Part shown: positions 1 to 5,991 of the stretch, one piece after another | Layout of the letters: each line of letters starts with the position of its first letter | How positions within the stretch are numbered: position 1 is the stretch's first letter | Assembly: GCA_045121595.1 (NCBI GenBank) | Contig: JBGVGI010000046.1 | Coordinates: 1-17,315 of the forward strand | Source of the DNA: Fumia sp045121595 | GTDB lineage: Bacteria; Bacillota; Clostridia; Oscillospirales; Ruminococcaceae | Reading direction: 5' to 3' | DNA: 17,315 nt | Made by a program: the position numbers and the translations under genes | Notes under the pieces: model-generated | The model's input: only the letters and a program-made list of their open reading frames with translations | Databases searched by the model: none | Told to the model about the DNA's origin: nothing

Positions 1-28
1 CACTTCACGATAGCTTTTGCTTTTTTTA

Positions 29-1222
29 TTAATTAAGCATATTCTCCACAAATATCCCGTACCCTCTCGTCGGGTCGTTGACAAAGACGTGGGTAATGGC
101 ACCGACAAGTTTGCCGTTTTGGATAATCGGGCTTCCGCTCATTCCCTGAACAATACCGCCTGTAATTTCAAGCAAGGCGGGATCTACTATCCTCACCACC
201 ATATTTTTTGTAGGTGAAGATGAGGATAAATTTATCTTTTCGATTTCTATTTTATAGTTTTTGGGAGTTCTGCCTGAAACTGTTGACAAAATCTCGGCAC
301 TCCCCAGTTTGATATCCTGCTTTAAACAAACGGGCACAGGTTCATTCTGCACGGGCGTATTTTTAAGCTGACCGTAGACACCCGTTTCGGTATTCTCATA
401 AAGATTTCCGACAGTTATATTCGAGATAAAAGTCCCTTTGAGCTCACCCGGGTCACCCGCTACACCTTTTTCTACGTCTAAAATGGTAACAGGGACAACC
501 TCACCACTTGAAAGTGGTAGCATCTCTCCCGTATCAACGTCACAGACAGGATGACCGAGTCCGCCGAAGCGTCCGTTCACTGCGTCATAAAAGGTAACAG
601 TACCTATCCCTGCCGAGCTGTCCCTCGCCCAGATACCGCACCTGAAAACTCCATCCGTAATGCTCCTGACAGGAGTAATACGGATATTTATTTCTCTGCC
701 CTTACGTCTTACCAGAAGTGACAAATCACTTCCGTCTGAAGTGGAAATTTTCTTGGAAAGGTCTTTAAAAGAAGAAATTTTTTCACCATTTACCGAAATG
801 ATAATATCCCCCTCTTTAAGTCCACCGTTTTTAGCAGGGGCAACGCTTCCCTTTTCGGTTTCAATAGGAGTAAGTCCCACAACTACAACACCTGCTGTGA
901 GCATCTTTATACCAAAAGGCGTACCGCAGGGAACGAGATATTTTTCCGAAGTCTTATGCAGATAAGCGGTTTTTACGGGAATTATCCCGAAAGCCTTAAT
1001 CTCGGCTGTTCTTTCTACTTTTGTATCATCGGTGGCACGGACCTGAATATTTTTTTGATTTTCACTGACCGATACCAAAGAATGCTCGTATATATTTATA
1101 TTTTCATCGTTGTAAACGTAAAAACTGTCGGGGATATCGTAATCAAGATATGTTACGTATCCCATTAAAAAAACAGTGGCGGCACCTAAAACCGCCGTAC
1201 ACGTTTTTATGAATTTTTTCAT
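29..1222 (-). CDS. spoIVB: SpoIVB-type sporulation serine peptidase (S55)
   Basis: In endospore formers SpoIVB is made in the forespore, moves to the space between the two membranes and cleaves SpoIVFA, which starts SpoIVFB-dependent activation of sigma-K in the mother cell. This 397-aa protein has an N-terminal hydrophobic segment (about residues 7-25), a PDZ domain (about 108-185) and a C-terminal S55 peptidase domain. The putative triad is His224 (GGLGHPVCD), Asp347 and Ser362 (GMSGSP). The Asp-to-Ser spacing of 15 matches what I recall for the Bacillus subtilis enzyme. An AGGGGTG ribosome site precedes the ATG. It lies after a terminator that ends the phosphofructokinase gene, so it needs its own promoter; I see no confident sigma-A site, consistent with a sporulation sigma factor. 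spo0A often follows spoIVB and would lie beyond position 1. Confidence 0.95.
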   Translation of the reverse strand: MKKFIKTCTAVLGAATVFLMGYVTYLDYDIPDSFYVYNDENINIYEHSLVSVSENQKNIQVRATDDTKVERTAEIKAFGIIPVKTAYLHKTSEKYLVPCGTPFGIKMLTAGVVVVGLTPIETEKGSVAPAKNGGLKEGDIIISVNGEKISSFKDLSKKISTSDGSDLSLLVRRKGREINIRITPVRSITDGVFRCGIWARDSSAGIGTVTFYDAVNGRFGGLGHPVCDVDTGEMLPLSSGEVVPVTILDVEKGVAGDPGELKGTFISNITVGNLYENTETGVYGQLKNTPVQNEPVPVCLKQDIKLGSAEILSTVSGRTPKNYKIEIEKINLSSSSPTKNMVVRIVDPALLEITGGIVQGMSGSPIIQNGKLVGAITHVFVNDPTRGYGIFVENMLN

Positions 1223-1246
1223 TTTTTCACCCCTCTTGCTTTATTT

Positions 1247-1262
1247 TTTGAAAATTTTCAAA
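1247..1262. repeat. 16-bp perfect AT-rich palindrome upstream of spoIVB
   Basis: TTTGAAAATTTTCAAA reads the same on both strands and lies between the phosphofructokinase terminator and the spoIVB ribosome site. It could be a regulator site or simply AT-rich sequence; nothing further supports a role. Confidence 0.35.
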
Positions 1263-1280
1263 TAATATAACAAGAGAAAT

Positions 1281-1310
1281 AAAAAAAGAAGCAGGTAAAA
1301 CCTGCTTCTT
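1281..1310 (-). terminator. Rho-independent terminator of the phosphofructokinase gene
   Basis: On the minus strand the stem AAGAAGCAGG pairs with CCTGCTTCTT around a small AT loop and is followed by a run of T. The 5' arm overlaps the stop codon region of the phosphofructokinase gene. It separates that gene from spoIVB. Confidence 0.9.
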
Positions 1311-2517
1311 AGAATATAACGTAATCGTAAAGTCCGAATTCGTTTTCAAATTTTTTGGGTTCGCCTTTGATGAGAGGCAAAATGTAATCACAGATTTCCT
1401 TCTGCACCGTCTTATCTTCCAGATTGTACCATTTTTCAGGAACGGGTTTGTCTTTGTTTGCTGCGTTGTCGATAAAAATAGTGCAAAAATCCGATTTATA
1501 AGGCTCGTCGGAAATTCTTTTAATCGCAACCATCTTACCCGTTTCACCAGAAAGCATAGCCTTAACACCATACTCACCGACTTCAAAGCCTTCTTCGATA
1601 TCACAAAGGGAAGCTAAGTGAGAAGAACATCTTTGCATAAGGTTAAGCTCGATAGAACGCACCTTGCATCCGATTTCGTTTTTGACAAGGCGTTCAAGAT
1701 ATTTTCCCACACCGCTCAAATAAGCGTGACCGAAAATATCAACGGCACCGCTTTTTGTGGAACTGCCAACGTAATCGCCGTTTTTATCCCTTATACCCTC
1801 ACTGACTGCAACGACGATATTATTGGTAACTTTCATTCTTTCCCTTACGGTTTCGATAAATTTCTTTTCATCAAAAGGAACTTCGGGGATTGCAACGATA
1901 TCGGGTTTCTCACCGCCCATAAACTTCGGAAGACCACCTGCCAAAGTAAGCCAGCCTGCATCCCTTCCCATAATTTCAATAATGGTAACAGATTTTAAAT
2001 TGTAAATCGAAACGTCCCTGATAAGCTCGTTCATAGTCACCGCAAGATATTTTGCGGCACTGCCATAACCCGGAGTGTGGTCGGTTTCGGTAAGATCGTT
2101 GTCAATGGTTTTTGGAAGACCGATAACAAACGGAGCATCCTCTTTACCCTCGTAGTATCTGCTTAATTTTGAAACGGTGTCCATACTGTCGTTACCGCCG
2201 ATGTACGCGATAAAACCAATATTATATTTTTTTATAAAAGCATCAATTTTTTCATAAGCAGGGTCGGAAATATCCTGTGGCAGTTTATATCTGCAAGAGC
2301 CTAATGCCATTGCGGGGGTAACTTTCAGTTTTTCAAAATCCGAAAACTCCGTTAAATCAATAACAGTATCGTTTAAGATACCTTCAATACCGTTTTTAGC
2401 ACCGTAAACCTTGCCGATTTTTTCACTTTTCTGTGCAGCACTTACAACACCTGCAAGGGTAGCGTTAATAGCAACACTGGGTCCACCTGACTGTCCAACA
2501 ATTAAATTCTTCATCAT
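1309..2517 (-). CDS. pfp: PPi-dependent 6-phosphofructokinase
   Basis: Phosphorylates fructose 6-phosphate to fructose 1,6-bisphosphate in glycolysis. The 402-aa length fits the longer bacterial PFKs. Family motifs are GGPSVAIN near the N-terminus, GGNDSMDT (107-114), PKTIDND (135-141) and MGRDAGW (183-189). In ATP-using enzymes the third and fourth positions of the first motif are usually GGDG and the second motif is PGTIDND. Asp110 and Lys136 here are the two substitutions generally taken as marks of pyrophosphate use, so the donor is inferred to be PPi and the reaction reversible. The start is ATG (an ATG ATG pair) after a GGAG site. It lies 10 nt downstream of the signal-peptidase-like gene, in one transcript with it, and ends in the terminator at 1281-1310. 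Confidence 0.92.
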   Translation of the reverse strand: MMKNLIVGQSGGPSVAINATLAGVVSAAQKSEKIGKVYGAKNGIEGILNDTVIDLTEFSDFEKLKVTPAMALGSCRYKLPQDISDPAYEKIDAFIKKYNIGFIAYIGGNDSMDTVSKLSRYYEGKEDAPFVIGLPKTIDNDLTETDHTPGYGSAAKYLAVTMNELIRDVSIYNLKSVTIIEIMGRDAGWLTLAGGLPKFMGGEKPDIVAIPEVPFDEKKFIETVRERMKVTNNIVVAVSEGIRDKNGDYVGSSTKSGAVDIFGHAYLSGVGKYLERLVKNEIGCKVRSIELNLMQRCSSHLASLCDIEEGFEVGEYGVKAMLSGETGKMVAIKRISDEPYKSDFCTIFIDNAANKDKPVPEKWYNLEDKTVQKEICDYILPLIKGEPKKFENEFGLYDYVIF

Positions 2518-2527
2518 TTACTCCATT

Positions 2528-3124
2528 TTATTCATCAAATTCTACACTGTCAAAATCAAAGCCATCAGGCTCACTGTTTTTATTCTTTATAATAACGTGC
2601 AAAAGCATCGTTACACCCGTTACAAAGAAAAGAATACCAAGGCTCCACCACAAGAAAACGGATTTTCCTCCCTCAGCCTGAAGATTGCTTACCATCTTAC
2701 CAAGAGCGGCACTTCTGCTGTCAACAGTTCCTAAAAAGCGGGTCTTTTCTGCAGACACAAGCATTTTGTTGCCCTTTTCATCGGTAAGAGTGTATTCCAT
2801 TCCGTCAACGTCAGAAAGACGTCTTATCAAAATATGTTCTTCATCCTCAAACTGCTCGTAATAAAAAGCAATAAGGTCACCTTTTTTAAAGGAAGTAGGA
2901 GAACAATGTTTAACGACTATCATATCGTTTAAATCAATTACGGGGGACATATCGTCAGCCTGCATAAGATGATAGCTTTTTCCGAAAAGGTTAAAGGTTC
3001 CCGTCTTGTCCGCATTTTTTACACCGAGACCCAAAAACGCCATTCCGATAACGGAAATAACTATAACTATTACGCAGATAAAAGCTACAAGATTTTTAAA
3101 TATATTGTTTTTCTGGCTGCTCAA
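2528..3124 (-). CDS. SipW-like signal peptidase homologue lacking the catalytic Ser
   Basis: 198 aa with two membrane segments (about 11-34 and 157-178) flanking an extracytoplasmic region, the layout of SipW/archaeal-type signal peptidases. Recognisable family positions are the ADDMSP box (56-61), the basic/GD stretch at 81-83 and a His (97) in the EEHILIRR segment. In active members the residue before Met in the first box is the nucleophilic Ser (SGSMxP or SDSMSP); here it is Asp58, so normal Ser/His chemistry should not work. It may be a non-catalytic paralogue or a scaffold. The TTG start is chosen because AGGAGG lies 6 nt upstream. The N-terminus is not a cleavable signal but an anchor. 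Cotranscribed with the phosphofructokinase; no functional link between the two is known. Confidence 0.7.
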   Translation of the reverse strand: MSSQKNNIFKNLVAFICVIVIVISVIGMAFLGLGVKNADKTGTFNLFGKSYHLMQADDMSPVIDLNDMIVVKHCSPTSFKKGDLIAFYYEQFEDEEHILIRRLSDVDGMEYTLTDEKGNKMLVSAEKTRFLGTVDSRSAALGKMVSNLQAEGGKSVFLWWSLGILFFVTGVTMLLHVIIKNKNSEPDGFDFDSVEFDE

Positions 3125-3182
3125 TTTAATTTCCTCCTGAAAAATAGTTAATTTACACGAAAATTGCGTGTTTTACCTTGAT

Positions 3183-3211
3183 ATTATACATTAAAATAAA
3201 AAAATTTGCAA
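3183..3211 (-). promoter_or_regulatory. Promoter for the signal-peptidase-like/pfp operon
   Basis: Minus-strand TTGCAA (3206-3211) and TATAAT (3183-3188) are separated by exactly 17 bp of AT-rich DNA. This gives a leader of about 50 nt before the AGGAGG and TTG start at 3124. Confidence 0.8.
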
Positions 3212-3237
3212 GTATAAAAATTTTTTTAAAAAAAGTG

Positions 3238-3266
3238 TTGACAAATCAGAAAACATTGTGTATAAT
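3238..3266 (+). promoter_or_regulatory. Consensus promoter of the tRNA cluster
   Basis: TTGACA (3238-3243), 17 bp, TATAAT (3261-3266): perfect sigma-A elements, as usual for stable RNA operons. It lies back to back with the minus-strand promoter at 3183-3211. Confidence 0.9.
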
Positions 3267-3307
3267 AATATTCGTTCCTTGAAAAACCGAACAAGGATAA
3301 AAAATGT

Positions 3308-3383
3308 GGGGGTATAGCTCAGCTGGGAGAGCACCTGCCTTACAAGCAGGGGGTCACAGGTTCGAGCCCTGTTGTCCCCACCA
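3308..3383 (+). tRNA. tRNA-Val (anticodon TAC)
   Basis: Full cloverleaf of 76 nt with encoded CCA. The acceptor GGGGGTA pairs with TGTCCCC (two wobbles). The anticodon stem CCTGC/GCAGG encloses the loop CTTACAA, anticodon TAC. First gene of the cluster. Confidence 0.96.
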
Positions 3384-3390
3384 TTTTTTT

Positions 3391-3467
3391 GGCCCGCTAG
3401 CTCAGCTGGTTAGAGCGCTAGCCTGTCACGCTAGAGGTCGTGGGTTCGAGCCCCATGCGGGTCGCCA
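3391..3467 (+). tRNA. tRNA-Asp (anticodon GTC)
   Basis: 77 nt with CCA. The acceptor GGCCCGC pairs with GCGGGTC. The anticodon stem CTAGC/GCTAG encloses the loop CTGTCAC. It is 7 nt after tRNA-Val. Confidence 0.96.
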
Positions 3468-3482
3468 AAAATAATCATTAAG

Positions 3483-3513
3483 TCCCGTTTAATTGCATAT
3501 AATTAAAACGGGA
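3483..3513 (+). other. Long hairpin between tRNA-Asp and tRNA-Phe
   Basis: TCCCGTTTAATT pairs with AATTAAAACGGGA around a 6-nt loop with one bulged base. It is followed by TTTGATG, not a clean T run. It may be a partial terminator that reduces the Phe-Gly-Cys half, or a processing signal. Confidence 0.55.
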
Positions 3514-3531
3514 TTTGATGATAACATATAC

Positions 3532-3607
3532 GCCTCTGTAGCTCAGTCGGTAGAGCAGGGGATTGAAAATCCCCGTGTCGTTGGTTCGATTCCGACCGGA
3601 GGCACCA
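3532..3607 (+). tRNA. tRNA-Phe (anticodon GAA)
   Basis: 76 nt with CCA. The acceptor GCCTCTG pairs with CGGAGGC. The anticodon stem GGGGA/TCCCC encloses TTGAAAA. Confidence 0.96.
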
Positions 3608-3613
3608 TTTAAT

Positions 3614-3689
3614 GCGGATTTAGCTCATCTGGTAGAGCGCCACCTTGCCAAGGTGGAGGTAGCGAGTTCGAGCCTCGTAATCCGCTCCA
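3614..3689 (+). tRNA. tRNA-Gly (anticodon GCC)
   Basis: 76 nt with CCA. The acceptor GCGGATT pairs with AATCCGC. The anticodon stem CCACC/GGTGG encloses TTGCCAA. It is 6 nt after tRNA-Phe. Confidence 0.96.
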
Positions 3690-3698
3690 TTTTTTTCT

Positions 3699-3772
3699 GG
3701 CGTCATAGCCAAGTGGTAAGGCAGAGGACTGCAACTCCTTCACCCCCAGTTCAAATCTGGGTGACGCCTCCA
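3699..3772 (+). tRNA. tRNA-Cys (anticodon GCA)
   Basis: 74 nt with CCA. The acceptor GGCGTCA pairs with TGACGCC. The anticodon loop CTGCAAC lies on a 5-bp stem. Last tRNA of the cluster. Confidence 0.95.
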
Positions 3773-3774
3773 AG

Positions 3775-3804
3775 AAAAAAGCATCGACTTTGTCGGTGCT
3801 TTTT
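3775..3804 (+). terminator. Terminator of the tRNA cluster
   Basis: GCATCGAC pairs with GTCGGTGC (one T-G wobble) around TTT, flanked by an A run and a T run. Placed directly after the CCA of tRNA-Cys. Confidence 0.9.
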
Positions 3805-3805
3805 C

Positions 3806-3977
3806 AGTTATATTTGCCTTACGGCAAGTTATATTGCTTCGCAGTTATATTCGGCTTATGCCGAGTGATATTGTTCTTCGCACAGTTGAAGGCAAATATA
3901 ATATCACTGAAATCAAAGGTTTCAATATCACTTTTGATTTATTAAAAATATCACTTCATCAAAGATGAAATAACACT
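3806..3977. repeat. Hairpin-linker array 1 (AGTKATATT linker)
   Basis: Non-coding and mirror-symmetric. Four direct copies of a 9-nt linker AGTTATATT/AGTGATATT begin at 3806, 3827, 3843 and 3864. Four inverted copies AATATCACT/AATAACACT begin at 3900, 3924, 3947 and 3969. Between linkers sit small stem-loops, for example TGCC-TTAC-GGCA, TGC-TTC-GCA, CGGC-TTAT-GCCG, GAAATC-AAA-GGTTTC and TCATC-AAA-GATGA. An outer pairing joins TATATTTGCC (3809-3818) with GGCAAATATA (3891-3900). No ORF with a ribosome site is present. I do not recognise a named repeat family; a REP- or MITE-like element is the nearest analogy. Together with 4002-4057 it fills the gene-free stretch 3773-4110. Confidence 0.75.
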
Positions 3978-4001
3978 AAAATTACCTTCATCATTATCAT
4001 T

Positions 4002-4057
4002 CTTCGTTGCCCTTACGGGCAAGTGAAGCCGCCGTTGGCGGTGAAGTTACTGCGTAG
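4002..4057. repeat. Short second hairpin run with GTGAAG linker
   Basis: Adjacent to array 1 but with another linker: TTGCCC-TTAC-GGGCAA (4007-4022), GTGAAG, CCGCC-GTT-GGCGG (4029-4041), GGTGAAG, then TTAC-TGC-GTAG. CTTC at 4002 and GAAG at 4025 extend the first stem. It ends just before the promoter of the HD-domain gene. Confidence 0.6.
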
Positions 4058-4063
4058 TGTAGT

Positions 4064-4092
4064 TTGCTCTTTTTATCTTATAGTGCTATACT
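4064..4092 (+). promoter_or_regulatory. Promoter of the HD-domain gene
   Basis: TTGCTC (4064-4069), 17 bp, TATACT (4087-4092), with an extended TG one base before the -10 box. The expected transcription start is about 4099, right at the GAGGTGG ribosome site. Confidence 0.8.
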
Positions 4093-4110
4093 TTATACGA
4101 GGTGGTAAAA

Positions 4111-4671
4111 TTGAAACCAAAAGATCTGATTTCATTTTTAAACGTAATCGAAAAATTAAAATGCAACACCCGTCATTCCTGGACGTCCACAGGAAGGCAG
4201 GAATCGGTTGCTGAGCATTCCTGGCGTCTTGCTGTTACGGCAATGCTTTGTGCCGATGAGTATCCAGAAATTGATATTGACAAGGTTATAAAGATGTGCC
4301 TTGTCCACGATTTTGGTGAAGCAATAACGGGTGACATACCTGCTTTCTTAAAAAATGAAAGTGATGAGCAAAAGGAAGAAGATGCAGTAAACACAATGCT
4401 CTCTCCCCTTCCCGATAAAATAAAAGAGGAATTCCTTTCCCTTTTTGAGGAAATGAAAAAACTTGAAAGTGATGAAGCTAAACTTTTTAAATCGCTTGAT
4501 AAAATTGAAACGCTTATCTCTCACAATGAAGCAGATATTTCTACCTGGTTACCGCTTGAGCACAGCGAAAACCTTACTTACGGTGATGAAGTCTGCAACT
4601 GGTCGGAATGGATAAAAGCATTAAAAGAAGAAGTTAAAATAGACAGTATCAGTAAAATTAACGGTAACTGA
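4111..4671 (+). CDS. HD-domain hydrolase, YfbR/HDDC2-like (5'-deoxynucleotidase-like)
   Basis: 186 aa, one HD domain, cytoplasmic. The metal-binding set is His36 in VAEHSW, His66-Asp67 in LVHDFGEAITGDIP and Asp130 in LDKIE. This arrangement and the ARG/LIS-FLN-EKLK opening are those of the YfbR/HDDC2 family, whose studied members remove phosphate from deoxynucleoside 5'-monophosphates; the substrate here is inferred. The TTG at 4111 is chosen because GAGGTGG (4099-4105) sits at correct spacing, and an in-frame GTG at 4102 would lie inside that ribosome site. Its own promoter and terminator make it a single-gene unit. It lies directly after the repeat arrays. Confidence 0.85.
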   Translation: MKPKDLISFLNVIEKLKCNTRHSWTSTGRQESVAEHSWRLAVTAMLCADEYPEIDIDKVIKMCLVHDFGEAITGDIPAFLKNESDEQKEEDAVNTMLSPLPDKIKEEFLSLFEEMKKLESDEAKLFKSLDKIETLISHNEADISTWLPLEHSENLTYGDEVCNWSEWIKALKEEVKIDSISKINGN

Positions 4672-4676
4672 TTAAC

Positions 4677-4704
4677 AGCAAGGCGTTGCCTTGCTTTTTA
4701 TTTT
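4677..4704 (+). terminator. Terminator after the HD-domain gene
   Basis: AGCAAGGC pairs perfectly with GCCTTGCT around GTT and is followed by TTTTATTTT. It starts 6 nt after the stop codon. Confidence 0.92.
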
Positions 4705-4768
4705 GCAGTAAAATAAGCCTTTTTGCCAAAAAGCAAGTGTTACTTGACAATATTCCAAACAAATTTTA

Positions 4769-4797
4769 TTGCTTTTAGCTCTGCAAAATGGTATGAT
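4769..4797 (+). promoter_or_regulatory. Promoter of the membrane-anchored HTH gene
   Basis: TTGCTT (4769-4774), 17 bp, TATGAT (4792-4797) with an extended -10 TG. The expected start near 4804 lies just before AAGGAAG at 4808-4814. Confidence 0.75.
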
Positions 4798-4821
4798 TTA
4801 AGGGAAAAGGAAGTGATACTT

Positions 4822-5886
4822 TTGTTAAGTGACAACATCAGAAAATACCGAAAGTCAAATTATATGTCTCAGGACGAACTGGCTGAGAAATTAAACGTAA
4901 CAAGGCAAAGCATCAGCCTGTGGGAAACAGGCCAGACACAGCCGTCCCTTGATAATATAGTAGCTTTAGCAAAACTCTTTAATATTTCCACAGACGATTT
5001 ACTAACAGGGGAAAGCACAGAATCCGCAGATACCGAAACATTACCCGTTGCACCCCAAAATCGCAACAAGAAAAAAGTTTATATCATTATAATTATCGGA
5101 TTAGTAATCGCAGCTTTACTTATGGTTGCATTTTTATTTAAAAACAAAACGGTACCCTCAGGCGGTGAAACGAGCTCCATTCCCGTACAGACCGAAGAAT
5201 CCAACCAGTCTGAAGAACCATCCGAAGAAAGCGAAGAACCCTCAGCAGAATCTTATGAAGAAGTTTCCAAAGAGCCCGTAAAAGCTCAAAGTGTTTCAAA
5301 ACCTGCTGAAAAACCTGCAACTCCCCCTGCGACTAACAAGTCGGAAAACGTTGCACCGAAAGAGCCTGAAAAAGAAACGCCCAAACCCGCTGCCAAAAAG
5401 CCCCTCTTTGACTATCTTAAAGATTTCGTGATACAAAAAGGCACTCTTAACGGTGACTACTGTTATTACTCAAAACCTGCAAACAATTACGGCGGATACA
5501 GTTCTGAGGATTTCTCACTCTACTACTGGGGAGATACCGACAAAATAGAGTTCTGTCTGCACAGCGTTATGGATGATACTTTCAGTGTCAACTTCTATCT
5601 CTACGTTCCCAAAAACCATACCGGTAATTACGAATATATATCCTCTTACTATTACAGAGATAATGGCGAATCCCTCTACGAGGCCAAGGGCACCATCAAC
5701 GCAGGAAGCTTCACCCGCAATTATCCTCTTAACTGCTCCAGATACATAGGCTCAACGGATAAGCAAAACGATTTTATGGAAATGAGCAGGCAAGGTATAT
5801 GCGACCTTATTGATTGTCTTAAAAACTTTATAAAAGTCGAAAATCTTGAGTACTCCTTCTCGGATTTCGGATTTACTGCATTTTAA
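4822..5886 (+). CDS. Membrane-anchored XRE-family HTH protein with predicted extracellular domain
   Basis: 354 aa. Residues 1-63 are a classic Cro/C1-type HTH (LSDNIRKYRK, then SQDELAEKLNVTRQSISLWE), ending in the STDDLL tail common in Firmicutes. Residues about 86-106 form one membrane helix after a KKK stop-transfer-like start. Residues 110-192 are a Pro/Glu/Ser/Lys-rich linker. Residues about 195-354 are a Tyr-rich globular region of no family I recognise. This order places DNA binding inside and the C-terminal domain outside, so it may pass an envelope signal to DNA. The TTG at 4822 is chosen for the AAGGAAG 7 nt upstream and because the HTH begins there; an upstream in-frame extension lacks a ribosome site and overlaps the promoter. 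It is a monocistronic unit. Confidence 0.8.
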   Translation: MLSDNIRKYRKSNYMSQDELAEKLNVTRQSISLWETGQTQPSLDNIVALAKLFNISTDDLLTGESTESADTETLPVAPQNRNKKKVYIIIIIGLVIAALLMVAFLFKNKTVPSGGETSSIPVQTEESNQSEEPSEESEEPSAESYEEVSKEPVKAQSVSKPAEKPATPPATNKSENVAPKEPEKETPKPAAKKPLFDYLKDFVIQKGTLNGDYCYYSKPANNYGGYSSEDFSLYYWGDTDKIEFCLHSVMDDTFSVNFYLYVPKNHTGNYEYISSYYYRDNGESLYEAKGTINAGSFTRNYPLNCSRYIGSTDKQNDFMEMSRQGICDLIDCLKNFIKVENLEYSFSDFGFTAF

Positions 5887-5888
5887 TA

Positions 5889-5922
5889 AAAACTGACGGA
5901 TTTTCCGTCAGTTTTTTCTTTT
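5889..5922 (+). terminator. Terminator after the membrane HTH gene
   Basis: AAAACTGACGGA pairs with TCCGTCAGTTTT around TTT, followed by TTCTTTT. It starts 3 nt after the stop codon. Confidence 0.93.
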
Positions 5923-5939
5923 ATTCAACATAAACTACA

Positions 5940-5968
5940 TTGAATTTAAAATTCTTTTATTGTATAAT
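5940..5968 (+). promoter_or_regulatory. Promoter of the deacetylase/esterase operon
   Basis: TTGAAT (5940-5945), 17 bp, TATAAT (5963-5968). It is the only promoter found for the five reading frames from 5992 to 11334. No operator palindrome is evident around it. Confidence 0.82.
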
Positions 5969-5991
5969 GTTTTAAGGAAGGTGAGAATGAT

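Noticed and set aside
1227..1604. 125-aa minus-strand frame
   Set aside because: It is in another frame of the phosphofructokinase gene and crosses its terminator; no ribosome site and no protein-like motif.
3563..3868. 101-aa plus-strand reading frame
   Set aside because: It runs through tRNA-Phe, tRNA-Gly, tRNA-Cys and a terminator; it has no ribosome site.
3806..3977. CRISPR array
   Set aside because: Repeats are only 9 nt, occur in both orientations, spacers are self-complementary and of unequal length (7-16 nt), and no cas gene is near.
4023..4214. 63-aa plus-strand frame
   Set aside because: It begins in the hairpin run and overlaps the HD-domain gene and its promoter in another frame.
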